Positions 1-8,592 of a DNA stretch of 64,000 nucleotides are shown here, in pieces. The notes beneath the pieces are model-generated. The model did not search any database. It was not told where the DNA came from and saw only the letters and a list, made by a program, of their open reading frames with translations. Made by a program: the position numbers and the translations under genes. The DNA comes from Niveibacterium umoris (GTDB lineage: Bacteria > Pseudomonadota > Gammaproteobacteria > Burkholderiales > Rhodocyclaceae): NCBI RefSeq assembly GCF_014197015.1, contig NZ_JACIET010000001.1:310001-374000 (forward strand), given 5' to 3'. The stretch's first letter is position 1. Every line of letters begins with the position of its first letter.

Positions 1-131
1 CTTTTCACATGTCGGCCGATCGCCGGCTGGGTGACATGCAGTTCTTCGCCAGCGGCGACGAAGCTGCCCAGGCGCGCGGCGCTCTCGAAAGCACGCACGG
101 CGTTCAGCGGTGGCAGGCGATGGCGTTTCAT
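1..131 (-). CDS. LysR-family regulator, N-terminal fragment (window edge)
   Basis: The gene reads leftward off the window; only the first 43 codons are present. They begin [20 protein letters not shown] and continue with a recognition-helix segment, [12 protein letters not shown]. This is the typical start of a GcvA-type LysR winged helix-turn-helix domain (LPPLNALRAFE...VTQPAIS...). The start is the ATG whose complement is CAT at 129-131. It is divergent from the oxidase gene at 243, so by the usual LysR arrangement it may control the oxidase, aldehyde dehydrogenase, potF and porin genes to its right. The effector-binding half lies outside the window, so the ligand cannot be guessed. Confidence 0.85.
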   Translation of the reverse strand, partial: MKRHRLPPLNAVRAFESAARLGSFVAAGEELHVTQPAIGRHVK

Positions 132-145
132 GCGGCCCTAGGTAT

Positions 146-159
146 TAGTTTTTTTACTA
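146..159. promoter_or_regulatory. Candidate LysR operator in the divergent promoter
   Basis: TAGT-N6-ACTA is an AT-rich inverted repeat in an otherwise GC-rich intergenic region, 15 bp upstream of the LysR start. LysR proteins commonly bind short inverted repeats of the T-N11-A type close to their own promoter. The repeat is short and surrounds a T tract, so this is a weak prediction. Confidence 0.3.
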
Positions 160-242
160 CCGTAGCACACAAATCGCATGTTGAGCCGCAGTGCCGCGCT
201 GCCTACGCTGGCGCCCATCGAACTGTCCGCAGGTGTCCCGCG

Positions 243-1589
243 ATGCAGCGCCCCGTGTTTCATGCCAGCCTCTACGACCGCGAAAGCCCGCCCGCCAGCT
301 ACTGGGCTGCGGTGACGCCAGCGCCGGTTTTCGATCCGCTCCCCGGCGACTGCGAGACCGAAGTGGCGGTGATCGGCGGCGGCTTCACCGGACTCTCGGC
401 GGCCTTGCACCTTGCACGCGACCACGGCATCCATGCGGTGGTGCTGGAGGCCGGCGCCATCGGCTGGGGCGCCAGCGGCCGCAATGCCGGCTTCAACACC
501 TTGCCAGCGACCAAGCACGCCACCCGCACCTTGTTCGCCCACTGGTGCGAGGACGACGTACGCGCCTTCTTCGAGGCCCAGCAACAAGGGCAGGCGCTGG
601 TGCAGGACCTCGCCATGAGCGAGGGCTTCGACCTGCAATCGACTGGCTCGGGCGTGTTCTGGGTGGCGCACACGGTGCGTGCGGTGCAGGCGCTCGCCGA
701 AGAGGGGCAGTGGCTGGCCCGCGCCGGGGTGACGGCCCGCCTCCTCGACGCCGAGGAATTCCGGCGCTGCGGGCACGGCGGGCGCGAGGCCTTCGGTGCC
801 CTGCATCTGCTGGCGGGCGGCGGCATCAACCCGCTGGCGCTGACCTACGGGCTCGCGCTCGCCGCCCGGCGGCACGGCGCGACGGTGTGCGCCCATTCAC
901 CGGTCCGCATCTGGCGCGCGGCAGACGGGCGTCATGTCCTCGAGACCCCGCAGGGCAGGGTGCGCGCCCGCAAGGTGGTGCTCGCGACCAACGCCTACCG
1001 CGACGGCGTCGACCCGGCCGCCCTGCAGCGCCGAGTCCTGCCCGCCATCTCCAACATCGTCGTGACCGAGCCGCTTTCGGCCGCAAAGTGGGACGCGTTG
1101 GGCCTCGTCACGGAAGCGCCGATGTCGGATTCACGCCACCTCGTCAGCTACTACCGGCGCCTGCCGGACGGCCGCCTGCTGTTCGGCGCACGCGGCGACA
1201 CGCTCGGCGATCCGGGCCAGCAGGCCCGGATGCAGGCCCGGCTGATGGCGCTGATCGCCCGCAAGTTTCCCGATGCAGGGCCGCTCGCGCCGGCCTGGTT
1301 CTGGCAGGGGCTGGTGGCCCTGACGCGGCGCTTCCTGCCCTCGCTCGGCACCGTGCCCGGCGACGACTCGGTGCACTACGCCTTCGGCTGTTTCGGCTCG
1401 GGCGTGAACACCATGCCCTGGATGGGCCGCACGATCGCGCGCCGCATCGCCGGGCGCCGCCCCACCGCCGCCGAGTCCTGCGAACTCTTCCGCGACCTGC
1501 CCGCGCCGCTTCCGCGCAGCCCCTGGCTGCAACGCAAGGGGCTGCAGCTCGCCTATGCCCACTACGCCCTGCTGGATGCACTGCCTTGA
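243..1589 (+). CDS. FAD-dependent amine oxidase, PuuB/DadA-like (gamma-glutamylputrescine oxidoreductase family)
   Basis: A flavin oxidoreductase of the DAO family, about 448 residues. The Rossmann dinucleotide motif VAVIGGGFTGLSAALHLA lies near residue 40-60, followed by GWGASGRNAG, the PuuB-type FAD motif. The C-terminal FAD segment reads CFGSGVNTMPWMGR. The start at 243 (MQRPVF) is chosen because AGGTG at 231-235 is a fitting ribosome site and homology begins there; an upstream open extension to position 9 would cross the LysR promoter. Family members oxidise gamma-glutamylputrescine or similar secondary amines to an aldehyde, H2O2 and ammonia. The next gene, 17 bp downstream, is an aldehyde dehydrogenase that could take that aldehyde. 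It is more diverged from E. coli PuuB than the copy at 38064, so the substrate may be another amine. Confidence 0.8.
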   Translation: MQRPVFHASLYDRESPPASYWAAVTPAPVFDPLPGDCETEVAVIGGGFTGLSAALHLARDHGIHAVVLEAGAIGWGASGRNAGFNTLPATKHATRTLFAHWCEDDVRAFFEAQQQGQALVQDLAMSEGFDLQSTGSGVFWVAHTVRAVQALAEEGQWLARAGVTARLLDAEEFRRCGHGGREAFGALHLLAGGGINPLALTYGLALAARRHGATVCAHSPVRIWRAADGRHVLETPQGRVRARKVVLATNAYRDGVDPAALQRRVLPAISNIVVTEPLSAAKWDALGLVTEAPMSDSRHLVSYYRRLPDGRLLFGARGDTLGDPGQQARMQARLMALIARKFPDAGPLAPAWFWQGLVALTRRFLPSLGTVPGDDSVHYAFGCFGSGVNTMPWMGRTIARRIAGRRPTAAESCELFRDLPAPLPRSPWLQRKGLQLAYAHYALLDALP

Positions 1590-1606
1590 TCAGGAGAGAT
1601 GCCGCG

Positions 1607-3115
1607 ATGACCATGACACCCACCCAGATCCAGATGTCCGAACGCTCGGGCCATCACTTCGTCTCGGGCCAGTACCGCCCCGGCGCCGGGCCGCGGCGTG
1701 CGGTCATCGATCCGGCCAGCGAGGCCGTGGTCGCGCACTACGCCGAGGCCAACGCGGAAGAAGTGGCGATAGCCGTCGAGTCTGCGGCGCAGGCGCAGCG
1801 CCAATGGTGGGCGCTCAGCGCGCTGGACCGCGCCAACCTGCTGCATGAGGTCGCCGCCCGGCTCGAAACGCTCGCCGCCACGGTGGGCGAATGCCTGACG
1901 CGCGAGATGGGCAAGCCCTACCGCGAATCACACTGGGAGGTGGGCGCCTCGGCAAGCGCCTTCCGCCACTACGCAGAACTGGCCCGCCACGAGAACGGCC
2001 GCGTCGCCGGCCCCGCCATCGCCGGGCAACTGCATATGACGCTGAAGGAGCCGCTCGGCACCGTGGTGTCCATCGTCCCCTTCAACTACCCGGTGCTGCT
2101 GTTCGGCTGGCAGGCCGCTGCAGCGCTCGCCGCCGGCAACGCGATCATCGGCAAGCCGTCGGAACTCACCCCGCTGACGCTGCTGCTGCTGATGCCCGCC
2201 TTCGAGGGGCTGCCGGCAGGCCTCGTCCAGGTACTGACCGGCGGGGCCGAGACCGGGCGCCTGTTGATCGAGGACGAACACACCCATGCCGTGGCCTTCA
2301 CCGGCAGCGTTGCGGCCGGGCAGGCGGTAGCCCAGGCCGCCGGCAAGCGCTTCAAGCCGGTACTGGTCGAAGCCTCGGGCAACGACCCGTTCATCGTGAT
2401 GCCCTCAGCGCCGGTGGAGATTGCCGCCCGCGCAGCCGCCTACGCGGCCTTCCTCAACTGTGGGCAGGTGTGCACCTCGGCCGAACGGATCTATGTGCAT
2501 GAGGCGATCTACGACGACTTCGTCGCCGCGCTGACCCGCGAGGCGCAGGCGCTGCGCGTCGGCAGCGGGCTGGGCCGGGTCGATGTCGGCCCGCTCGCTT
2601 CGGCGCGGGAACGCGACCGCGTGGAGCACATCGTCGCCCGCGCGGTGGCGCAAGGGGCTCGCCTGCGCTGCGGCGGCCGGCGCCCCCCGGGCCTGGCGGC
2701 AGGCTGGTTCTACCAGCCCACCGTGCTCGAAGTCCGGCATGAGATGGACATCATGCACGGCGAGTGCTTCGGGCCGCTGGCGCCGGTCTGCATGGTCACC
2801 AACCTCGACGAAGCGATCGCGCTGGCCAACGACTCCGAATACGGCCTCGGGGCCAACATCTTCACGCGCGATCTGGCCGAGTCGATGCGGGCGGTGCGCG
2901 AGATCGAGTCCGGCATCGTGTGGGTGAACACCCCGCTCAACGACAACGACTGCGTGCCCTTCGGCGGCCGCAAGCTCACCGGCATGGGGCGCGAACTGGG
3001 CATCGAGGGGCTCGAACAGTTCCGCCGCTCGAAGATGGTGATGATCGCGCCGGAGGCCGAGGCAGACCCCGAATGGTTCCCGTACCCCGACCAGGACGCC
3101 TTCGCTCAGGCCTGA
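1607..3115 (+). CDS. NAD(P)-dependent aldehyde dehydrogenase
   Basis: About 502 residues of the ALDH superfamily. Cofactor-binding motifs VPFNYPVLLFGW and GKPSELTPLT precede FTGSVAAGQAV. The catalytic cysteine is Cys289 in NCGQVCTSAERI. The C-terminal motif is ECFGPLAPV followed by PFGGRKLTGMGRE. The usual ELGG around the general-base glutamate is EASG here, as in some semialdehyde-dehydrogenase subfamilies. GGAGA at 1592-1596 supports the start at 1607; the reading frame stays open far upstream but that part is a shadow of the oxidase gene. Seventeen bases separate it from the oxidase, so the two are probably co-transcribed. Oxidation of 4-aminobutanal or gamma-glutamyl-aminobutanal is inferred from context. 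Confidence 0.85.
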   Translation: MTMTPTQIQMSERSGHHFVSGQYRPGAGPRRAVIDPASEAVVAHYAEANAEEVAIAVESAAQAQRQWWALSALDRANLLHEVAARLETLAATVGECLTREMGKPYRESHWEVGASASAFRHYAELARHENGRVAGPAIAGQLHMTLKEPLGTVVSIVPFNYPVLLFGWQAAAALAAGNAIIGKPSELTPLTLLLLMPAFEGLPAGLVQVLTGGAETGRLLIEDEHTHAVAFTGSVAAGQAVAQAAGKRFKPVLVEASGNDPFIVMPSAPVEIAARAAAYAAFLNCGQVCTSAERIYVHEAIYDDFVAALTREAQALRVGSGLGRVDVGPLASARERDRVEHIVARAVAQGARLRCGGRRPPGLAAGWFYQPTVLEVRHEMDIMHGECFGPLAPVCMVTNLDEAIALANDSEYGLGANIFTRDLAESMRAVREIESGIVWVNTPLNDNDCVPFGGRKLTGMGRELGIEGLEQFRRSKMVMIAPEAEADPEWFPYPDQDAFAQA

Positions 3116-3152
3116 ACATGCAAGCGCCTGCCTCCGGCCCGCCCCCGCCAGC

Positions 3153-3195
3153 CTCAGGGCGACCGCCCTGAGTGCGCGGCGCCGCACTGCGCCGC
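3153..3195 (+). terminator. Two tandem GC-rich hairpins after the aldehyde dehydrogenase
   Basis: CTCAGGGC-GACC-GCCCTGAG (3153-3172) is followed at once by GCGGCGC-N6-GCGCCGC (3176-3195). There is no T tract, so this is either a rho-dependent end, an RNA-stability element or a partial transcription block before potF. It separates the enzyme pair from the binding-protein and porin pair. Confidence 0.4.
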
Positions 3196-3312
3196 CCGAC
3201 CCGTTCCGCGAAGCCGCTGCCTATCGCCCGATCACGAGGCGAGGGCCGTGCTCCGCCCTGTGCATGCCTGTTCCACCCCTGACACCCGACTGTCACCCAC
3301 GGAGAACCAATC

Positions 3313-4425
3313 ATGAAACGCATCACTGCCCGCCTGCTCGGCGTCGTCGGCCTCGCCTGCCTGACGCTTTGCAGCGCCGCCCGCGCGGAAGACGAGGAGA
3401 AGATCCTCAACATCTACAACTGGTCCGAGTACATCGCCGACGACACGATCCAGAACTTCGAGAAGGAAACGGGTATCAAGGTCCGCTACGACACCTTCGA
3501 CAGCAACGAGATCGTTCACGCCAAGCTGGTCGCCGGTAAGACTGGCTACGACATCGTGGTGCCCTCGTCGACCTGGGCCAAGTTGCAGATCGACGGCGGT
3601 CTGTTGCGCACGCTGGACAAATCCCAGATCCCGAACCTGAAGAACCTCGACCCGGCGCTGCTCGCCCAGCTGGCAAAGATGGACCCCGGCAACGCGCACA
3701 TGGTCAACTGGCTGTGGGGCTACACCACGGTCGGCATCAACACCGACAAGGTCAAGGCCGCGCTGGGCGACCTGCCGATGCCCGACAACGCGTGGGACCT
3801 CGTCTTCAAGCCGGAGTACATCAGCCGGCTCAAGCGCTGCGGCGTGTCCTTCCTCGACTCGGCCTCCGAGATCGTGCCGGTGGCGCTGTTCTATCTGGGC
3901 AAGGCGCCCGACAGCAAGAACCCGTCCGACTACACGGCGGCCGGCAACCTGCTCAAGACCGTGCGGCCGTATGTCACCCTTTTCAGCTCGTCGGGCTACA
4001 TCAACGACCTCTCGTCCGGCTCGCTGTGCGTCGCGATCGGCTGGTCGGGCGATATCGGCGTCGCGCGACAACGTGCCATCGCCACGAAGACCGGGCAGAA
4101 CATCCAGACCCTGGTGCCCAGGACCGGCAGCCTGCTGTTCTTTGACGGCATGGTGATCCCGGCCGACGCGCCGCACCCGGGCAACGCGCACAAGTTCATC
4201 AATTACATCCTGCGGCCCGAGGTGCACGCCTCGCTGACCAACAAGCTGTATTACGCCAACCCGAATGCCGAGGCGCGGCGCTTCGTCAAACCCGAGGTCG
4301 CCAACGACCCCACCGTCTTCCTGCCCGCTGCTGCGCTGGCGACGATGAGCTCGCCGGCAGCGCTGAACAACGACCTGCGCCGCCTGATGAACCGCACCTA
4401 CACCACCTTCAAGACCGGGCTCTGA
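3313..4425 (+). CDS. potF: Periplasmic polyamine-binding protein, PotF/SpuD type (orphan copy)
   Basis: A 370-residue extracellular solute-binding protein. A Sec signal peptide ends near residue 25 (LCSAARA-EDEE). The mature part begins with KILNIYNWSEYIADDTI, the hallmark of PotF/PotD polyamine binders. FEKETGIKVRYDTFDSNE, GYDIVVPSS and WLWGYTTVGIN follow the PotF pattern. It has the same length as, and is clearly paralogous to, the protein at 48598, but no ATPase or permease gene lies beside it. It would either feed the PotG-PotH-PotI components encoded 45 kb away or serve in sensing. The next gene is a porin-like protein. Putrescine is the most likely ligand, with spermidine or agmatine possible. 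Confidence 0.88.
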   Translation: MKRITARLLGVVGLACLTLCSAARAEDEEKILNIYNWSEYIADDTIQNFEKETGIKVRYDTFDSNEIVHAKLVAGKTGYDIVVPSSTWAKLQIDGGLLRTLDKSQIPNLKNLDPALLAQLAKMDPGNAHMVNWLWGYTTVGINTDKVKAALGDLPMPDNAWDLVFKPEYISRLKRCGVSFLDSASEIVPVALFYLGKAPDSKNPSDYTAAGNLLKTVRPYVTLFSSSGYINDLSSGSLCVAIGWSGDIGVARQRAIATKTGQNIQTLVPRTGSLLFFDGMVIPADAPHPGNAHKFINYILRPEVHASLTNKLYYANPNAEARRFVKPEVANDPTVFLPAAALATMSSPAALNNDLRRLMNRTYTTFKTGL

Positions 4426-4456
4426 GCACGCCCGCCCCACGACGAGGATTCTTCCG

Positions 4457-5848
4457 ATGAGCACGTTTCGTCACACCGCACTCGCGCTGGCGCTGGGCTG
4501 CGCCTTGCCGGGTCATGCAGCCGCCGCAGCCGACCTGCAGACCGAAGTGGCGGCCCTGAAAGCCCGCCTGGCCGAGCTGGAGGCGCGCCTCGCAGCGCAA
4601 CCCGCAAGCCCGGCGCCCGCAGCGGCCGGCATGACCGCCGAGCAGCAGCAGGAATTCAACCGCGTCGCGATCAAGGCCGAGGCGCTGGAAGACGCGCGCG
4701 ATGCCGCCGGATTGCGGCAACTCAAGATCAGCGGCTATGCGGACCCGGCCTGGGTCTACAACCAGCGGCAGGATCGCGCCGGCTTCCAGTTCCTCAACAG
4801 CGTTGCCGACGGCGGCTACAGCTACGACAACTCCTACTTCGGCAGCGTGATGCTCGACTTGCTCAAGGAGACCGAGAGCGGCACCCGCTGGCATCTGGCG
4901 CTGGCCCCCAACCGCGGCGTCGGGGCGGTGGTGGATGGCAAGTCCATCGTCAACGAGGCCTCGGTCTCGATCCCGCTCACCGACCTGCAGACCCGCCTGA
5001 TCGCCGGCCAGATTCCGGACTGGAGCGGCTACGAGTACCAGGCCGCGACCTTGAACAAGCTCGTCACCCACAACCTGCTGTTCGACTTCACCGTGCCCAC
5101 CGCCTACACCGGTGCCGGGCTCGAAATCACGTCCGGCAAGTGGATCAGCAAGGCCTTGCTCGCCAACGTGAATGCAACGATCCGCAAATCCGGCGAGAAG
5201 CGTCCGGTGCTGGCTTACCGGGTGGACTACGCGAAAGGGGAGTTCAACGGCTTCGGCTTTGCGGGCCAGCATGGCCAGCAGACCAACCTCGCGGACCCGG
5301 CGCTCAAAGCCTCGCGCTTCGATCTCGTTGAGCTGGACGGCTATTTCATCCGCGGCGACTGGACACTGCAGGGACAACTCGCAGTGGGCCGCCACAAGGG
5401 GGCAGCCATCGCGCCGGATCCGCTCAGCGGCGCACTGCGCGACGCCCAGTGGGCGGGCGTGTCCGGGCTCGCCGGCTACAAGTTCAGCTCGCGGCTGGAA
5501 GGCGTCCTGCGGGCCGACTACCTCTACAACCGCAAGAACGGTGGCGGTCTGTTCGGCTACACCGGGTACTGGAACCCGGCGCAGGGCATCCACGGCGACT
5601 ATCGCAACGGCATCGGCGTGGCGGGCAACGCCGACTGCCTGGCCGACCCGGCCAGCGGCGCCTGCAACCGCGGCGCCAACCGCAGCGCGCTGAGCCTCGG
5701 CCTGCTCTACCTGTTCGACCTGAACACCCAGTTCAGGCTCGAATACCGGCAAGACCTCGCCGACACCGCAGTGCTGGTGGACGTCCGCGACGGCAGCTAC
5801 CACCGCGACAACTCGGTCCTCGCCGCCTCGGCGCTGGTGTCATTCTGA
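4457..5848 (+). CDS. DUF3138-like outer-membrane porin (copy 1)
   Basis: A 463-residue exported protein. The signal peptide ends near AAAA at residues 20-27. An N-terminal heptad segment (LQTEVAALKARLAELEARLA) predicts a coiled coil, then an Ala/Pro linker. The rest is rich in alternating aromatic strands (ISGYADPAWVYNQ, WHLALAPNRGVG) and ends in Phe (ALVSF), the outer-membrane beta-barrel signature. The architecture is that of betaproteobacterial DUF3138 proteins. It lies 31 bp after potF and is a close paralogue of the protein at 52702, which follows the potFGHI genes. A channel that admits polyamines to the periplasm is therefore a reasonable inference, but no function is established here. 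Confidence 0.75.
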   Translation: MSTFRHTALALALGCALPGHAAAAADLQTEVAALKARLAELEARLAAQPASPAPAAAGMTAEQQQEFNRVAIKAEALEDARDAAGLRQLKISGYADPAWVYNQRQDRAGFQFLNSVADGGYSYDNSYFGSVMLDLLKETESGTRWHLALAPNRGVGAVVDGKSIVNEASVSIPLTDLQTRLIAGQIPDWSGYEYQAATLNKLVTHNLLFDFTVPTAYTGAGLEITSGKWISKALLANVNATIRKSGEKRPVLAYRVDYAKGEFNGFGFAGQHGQQTNLADPALKASRFDLVELDGYFIRGDWTLQGQLAVGRHKGAAIAPDPLSGALRDAQWAGVSGLAGYKFSSRLEGVLRADYLYNRKNGGGLFGYTGYWNPAQGIHGDYRNGIGVAGNADCLADPASGACNRGANRSALSLGLLYLFDLNTQFRLEYRQDLADTAVLVDVRDGSYHRDNSVLAASALVSF

Positions 5849-6396
5849 ACGCATCGGATCACAGTGAAATGCGGGGCGCCAGAGCGAGGAATGATCCCCG
5901 CGCAGGCGCCTTCCGCTTCGAGGCGAAGTAAGTCAGCACTTCGGCTATCGACCAGCAATCGGTTAGCGGCGCAACCCGTCTCGACACGGCTGTGGCTGAA
6001 GACATATGGATATTTTTCTGTGGGCAGGGGGCAGGTCATCGCCGGACTCATGCATCGCAGCGCTGGTCGAATGCTGTAAATGCGAGAGCGAGATTGTTGT
6101 TCGGGTTCACAAAATTCATCCACAAGGACGGTGGAGATCCCTGTGGGAAAGCTGTGGATATCGATGCGGCGGCATTGCCCCTCTGCAGCCTGCTTTCGCT
6201 GCCTCATTTTTGAGCAGGCGTGCCTTGTCGCGGTGCGCTCTTGCAGGCATGCATGCCCGGAAACGCTTGCGGCACCTGCCTTCGGCGTCGATGCACCTGC
6301 AATGGCCTTGCCGTCGCGACGGCGCGCCTCGGGGATGCTTCGCTGGTGTGGTGATCGCGAGCAAACGCAAAATCTGGTTCCCCGGCGCGCAAGGCG
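5849..6396. other. Intergenic region without a convincing gene
   Basis: This 548-bp stretch lies between the porin gene and the 3' end of the convergent LysR gene. Open frames across it have no ribosome site, no recognisable motif and ordinary amino-acid noise. It holds a long-loop inverted repeat (GCCTGCT at 6188-6194 with AGCAGGC at 6213-6219) and two near-matches to the DnaA box (6116-6124 and 6153-6161), both without supporting context. I see no RNA gene. Confidence 0.5.
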
Positions 6397-7323
6397 CTAT
6401 TGCGGCGTGGCGCCCGCGCGGCTGCGCGTCGGGCAAGAGGCGACGAGCCATTCCGTCAAGTGGCTGACAAAGCTGCGCACGGCTGCCGACAGATGCCGTC
6501 GCGTGGGATAGACGGCGTAGATCGTCAACGGTTTGGGGCGCCAGTCGGTCAGGACTTCGACCAGGCGGCCGCTGTCGAGCAGCGGTTGCAGGATGAAGTC
6601 GGGCGCTCCCGTCAGCCCCAGGCCCTGCGCGGCGAGTTCGGCGAGCATGGGGCCATTGTTGGCGTGAGCCGGGCCGCGCACCGGCACCTTGATGCGCTCG
6701 CCGTCGGCGCCCAGGAATACCCAGTTCAGACCCTCCGATGAATAGGCGTAGGTCAGGCAGGCGTGCTGCGCGAGGTCGGCGGGTGTGTGCGGAATTCCGT
6801 GCGCGGCGAGGTAGGCCGGGGCGGCGGCGATCATCAGCCGCGCCTCGCCGATCGGCCGCGCGACGAGGGTCTGGCTGCCCACTTCGCCGACCCGGATCGC
6901 CAGATCCAGCCCTTCCTCGACCAGGTCGACCTGCCGGTCAGATAGCGACACGTCGACCCGCACACCGGGGTGGTTCGCAAGGTAGGCCGCGATTGCCGGC
7001 GCGAGGTGGCTGATGCCGAAGCTGATCGGCGCGGTCAGCCGCAACGTGCCGCGCGGGGTCGGGTCGCGTGAACCGGCGAGTTCCTCCGCTTCGGCGATGT
7101 CGGCGAGCAGTTGCACGCAGCGCTCGTAGTAGGCGCGACCGTTGTCGGTCAGCGACAGGCGGCGCGTGGTCCGGTGCAGCAGGCGCGCGTCGAGCAGGGC
7201 TTCGAGCTGGGCGACCAGTCGCGAGACGGCTGAGGTAGAGAGTTTCAGATGCTCGGCGGCGGCGGCGAAGCTGCCCAGTTCGACCACCTTGGTGAAAACA
7301 GACATGGCCTCAACGCGATCCAT
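6397..7323 (-). CDS. LysR-family transcriptional regulator
   Basis: A 308-residue regulator. The N-terminal winged helix reads MDRVEAMSVFTKVVELGSFA, with the recognition helix STSAVSRLVAQLEALL. RLLHRTTRRLSLTDNG follows, the consensus of the AaeR/DmlR-type LysR subgroup. The effector domain begins near residue 90 (GTLRLTAPISFGI). It is divergent from the doxX-gst-dioxygenase genes and very probably controls them and itself through the inverted repeat at 7342-7356. The inducer is unknown; quinones, aromatic electrophiles or oxidants would fit the target genes. Confidence 0.9.
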   Translation of the reverse strand: MDRVEAMSVFTKVVELGSFAAAAEHLKLSTSAVSRLVAQLEALLDARLLHRTTRRLSLTDNGRAYYERCVQLLADIAEAEELAGSRDPTPRGTLRLTAPISFGISHLAPAIAAYLANHPGVRVDVSLSDRQVDLVEEGLDLAIRVGEVGSQTLVARPIGEARLMIAAAPAYLAAHGIPHTPADLAQHACLTYAYSSEGLNWVFLGADGERIKVPVRGPAHANNGPMLAELAAQGLGLTGAPDFILQPLLDSGRLVEVLTDWRPKPLTIYAVYPTRRHLSAAVRSFVSHLTEWLVASCPTRSRAGATPQ

Positions 7324-7341
7324 AGAACTGTCCCGAAAATT

Positions 7342-7356
7342 GCAATAAAGAATTGC
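7342..7356. promoter_or_regulatory. Predicted LysR operator between lysR and doxX
   Basis: GCAAT-AAAGA-ATTGC is a perfect 5+5 inverted repeat of LysR (T-N11-A) geometry. It sits 19-33 bp upstream of the regulator start and about 83 bp upstream of the DoxX start, in the only AT-rich patch of this divergent region. Confidence 0.5.
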
Positions 7357-7438
7357 TCGTCTGCCAGTTTATCCCATGTTTGTTGATCGTCAGACTTCGC
7401 TCCATCGCATCACGCGAAACCCGAACAGGAGAGACGAC

Positions 7439-7858
7439 ATGGAAAACACGCAAGCCACCCGCATCGGCGCCTTCATTCTTCGCATCAGCCTCGGCCTGAT
7501 GTTCATCGCCCACGCGGGTTTGAAATTCTTCGTATTCACATTGCCCGGCACCGCTGCGTTCTTCGCGTCGATCGGACTGCCCGGTGTGCTGGCCTATCCG
7601 GTCTTCGCCGCGGAACTGCTGGGCGGTATCGCGCTGCTGCTCGGCTGGCAGACGCGCTGGGTCGCGGCGGTGCTGATTCCGGTGCTGCTGGGCGCCAGCT
7701 GGGCGCACGCCGGGAACGGCTGGCTGTTTACCGCGCCTAACGGTGGCTGGGAGTACCCGGTGTTCCTGACAGTGGCGACGGCAGTGCAGGCCCTGCTGGG
7801 CGCCGGAGCCTTCTCGATCGGTTCGCGCAAGCCGGATGTTGCCCCGGCTTATGCTTGA
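7439..7858 (+). CDS. DoxX-family membrane protein
   Basis: A 139-residue inner-membrane protein with four hydrophobic helices. The first carries the DoxX pattern RISLGLMFIAHAGLKFF, followed by FFASIGLPG and a helix with AAELLGGIALLLGWQTRW. The start at 7439 follows AGGAGAG at a good distance; an in-frame ATG at 7376 lies inside the promoter region. DoxX proteins are linked to redox balance and detoxification in several bacteria. Clustering with a glutathione S-transferase and a ring-cleavage-type dioxygenase suggests a response to quinones or electrophiles, which is inference. Confidence 0.85.
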   Translation: MENTQATRIGAFILRISLGLMFIAHAGLKFFVFTLPGTAAFFASIGLPGVLAYPVFAAELLGGIALLLGWQTRWVAAVLIPVLLGASWAHAGNGWLFTAPNGGWEYPVFLTVATAVQALLGAGAFSIGSRKPDVAPAYA

Positions 7859-7924
7859 TACCCCGAACCGGGTGACGCATCGTCGCCCGGCATTTGCTGA
7901 CCCTGCTTCAACGGAGATACCACA

Positions 7925-8533
7925 ATGAAACTGTACTTCTCGCCCGGCGCCTGCTCGCTCTCGCCGCACATCGTCCTGCGTGAGGCCGGCCTGCCGGTAG
8001 AACTGGTCAAGGTTGACCTCAAGGCCAAGAAGCTCGCGGACGGTTCCGACTTCCTCGCAATCAACCCGAAAGGCTATGTGCCGACGGTGGAAATCGAAGG
8101 CGGCGAGATCCTCACCGAAGGCCCGGCCATCGTTCAGTACATCGCCGACCAGAAGCCGGAAAGCGGGCTGGCGCCGGCCAACGGCACCCTGGCGCGATAC
8201 CGCCTGCAGGAATGGCTCACCTTCATCAACTCCGAGTTGCACAAGAGTTATGGCGCCTTGTTCAATCCGGCCTTCCCCGATGCGGCCAAAGCGGTGGCGA
8301 AGGAACTGCTGGCGAAGCGTTTCGACTATCTCTCGACGCGCCTCGCTGCGCAGGACTACCTGATGGGCAACCAGTTCTCGGTGGCCGACGCCTACCTATT
8401 CACCGTCATCAACTGGAGCCAGTGGGTCGGCATCGATCTCGCCCAGTGGCCGGTGCTGGCGGCCTTCCATGCGCGCGTGGCCGCCCGCCCGGCCGTGCAG
8501 GAAGCGCTGCGCGCCGAAGGCTTGCTGAAGTAA
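7925..8533 (+). CDS. gstA: Glutathione S-transferase, beta class
   Basis: A 202-residue cytosolic protein closely matching E. coli GstA in length and sequence pattern. The thioredoxin-fold N-terminus is MKLYFSPGACSLSPHIVLRE, with Cys10 at the beta-class active site. NPKGYVPTVEI and EGPAIVQYIAD form the glutathione site. The C-terminal helical domain includes NQFSVADAYLFTVINW. It conjugates or reduces electrophiles with glutathione. AACGGAGATACCACA precedes the ATG. It is preceded by doxX (66 bp) and followed by a clear terminator, so doxX-gst probably form one transcript. Confidence 0.93.
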   Translation: MKLYFSPGACSLSPHIVLREAGLPVELVKVDLKAKKLADGSDFLAINPKGYVPTVEIEGGEILTEGPAIVQYIADQKPESGLAPANGTLARYRLQEWLTFINSELHKSYGALFNPAFPDAAKAVAKELLAKRFDYLSTRLAAQDYLMGNQFSVADAYLFTVINWSQWVGIDLAQWPVLAAFHARVAARPAVQEALRAEGLLK

Positions 8534-8547
8534 TCGCGTTTCAACCG

Positions 8548-8580
8548 CCGCGCAGGTCGTGATGGCCTGTGCGGCTTTTT
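8548..8580 (+). terminator. Rho-independent terminator after gstA
   Basis: CCGCGCAGG (8548-8556) pairs with CCTGTGCGG (8566-8574) with one G-T pair and a 9-base loop, then CTTTTT. It lies 15 bp after the gstA stop and just before the dioxygenase gene, which therefore needs read-through or its own promoter. Confidence 0.8.
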
Positions 8581-8592
8581 CAGGTATCGATC

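Noticed and set aside
191-1606. Long in-frame extension upstream of the aldehyde dehydrogenase
   Set aside because: It runs through the oxidase gene in another frame, is Arg/Pro-rich as expected of a GC-rich shadow frame, and a good ribosome site and ALDH homology begin only at 1607.
6116-6161. Two DnaA-box-like nonamers in opposite orientation
   Set aside because: Each has one mismatch to the consensus, there is no further cluster, no AT-rich unwinding region and no dnaA or dnaN nearby, so an origin is not supported.
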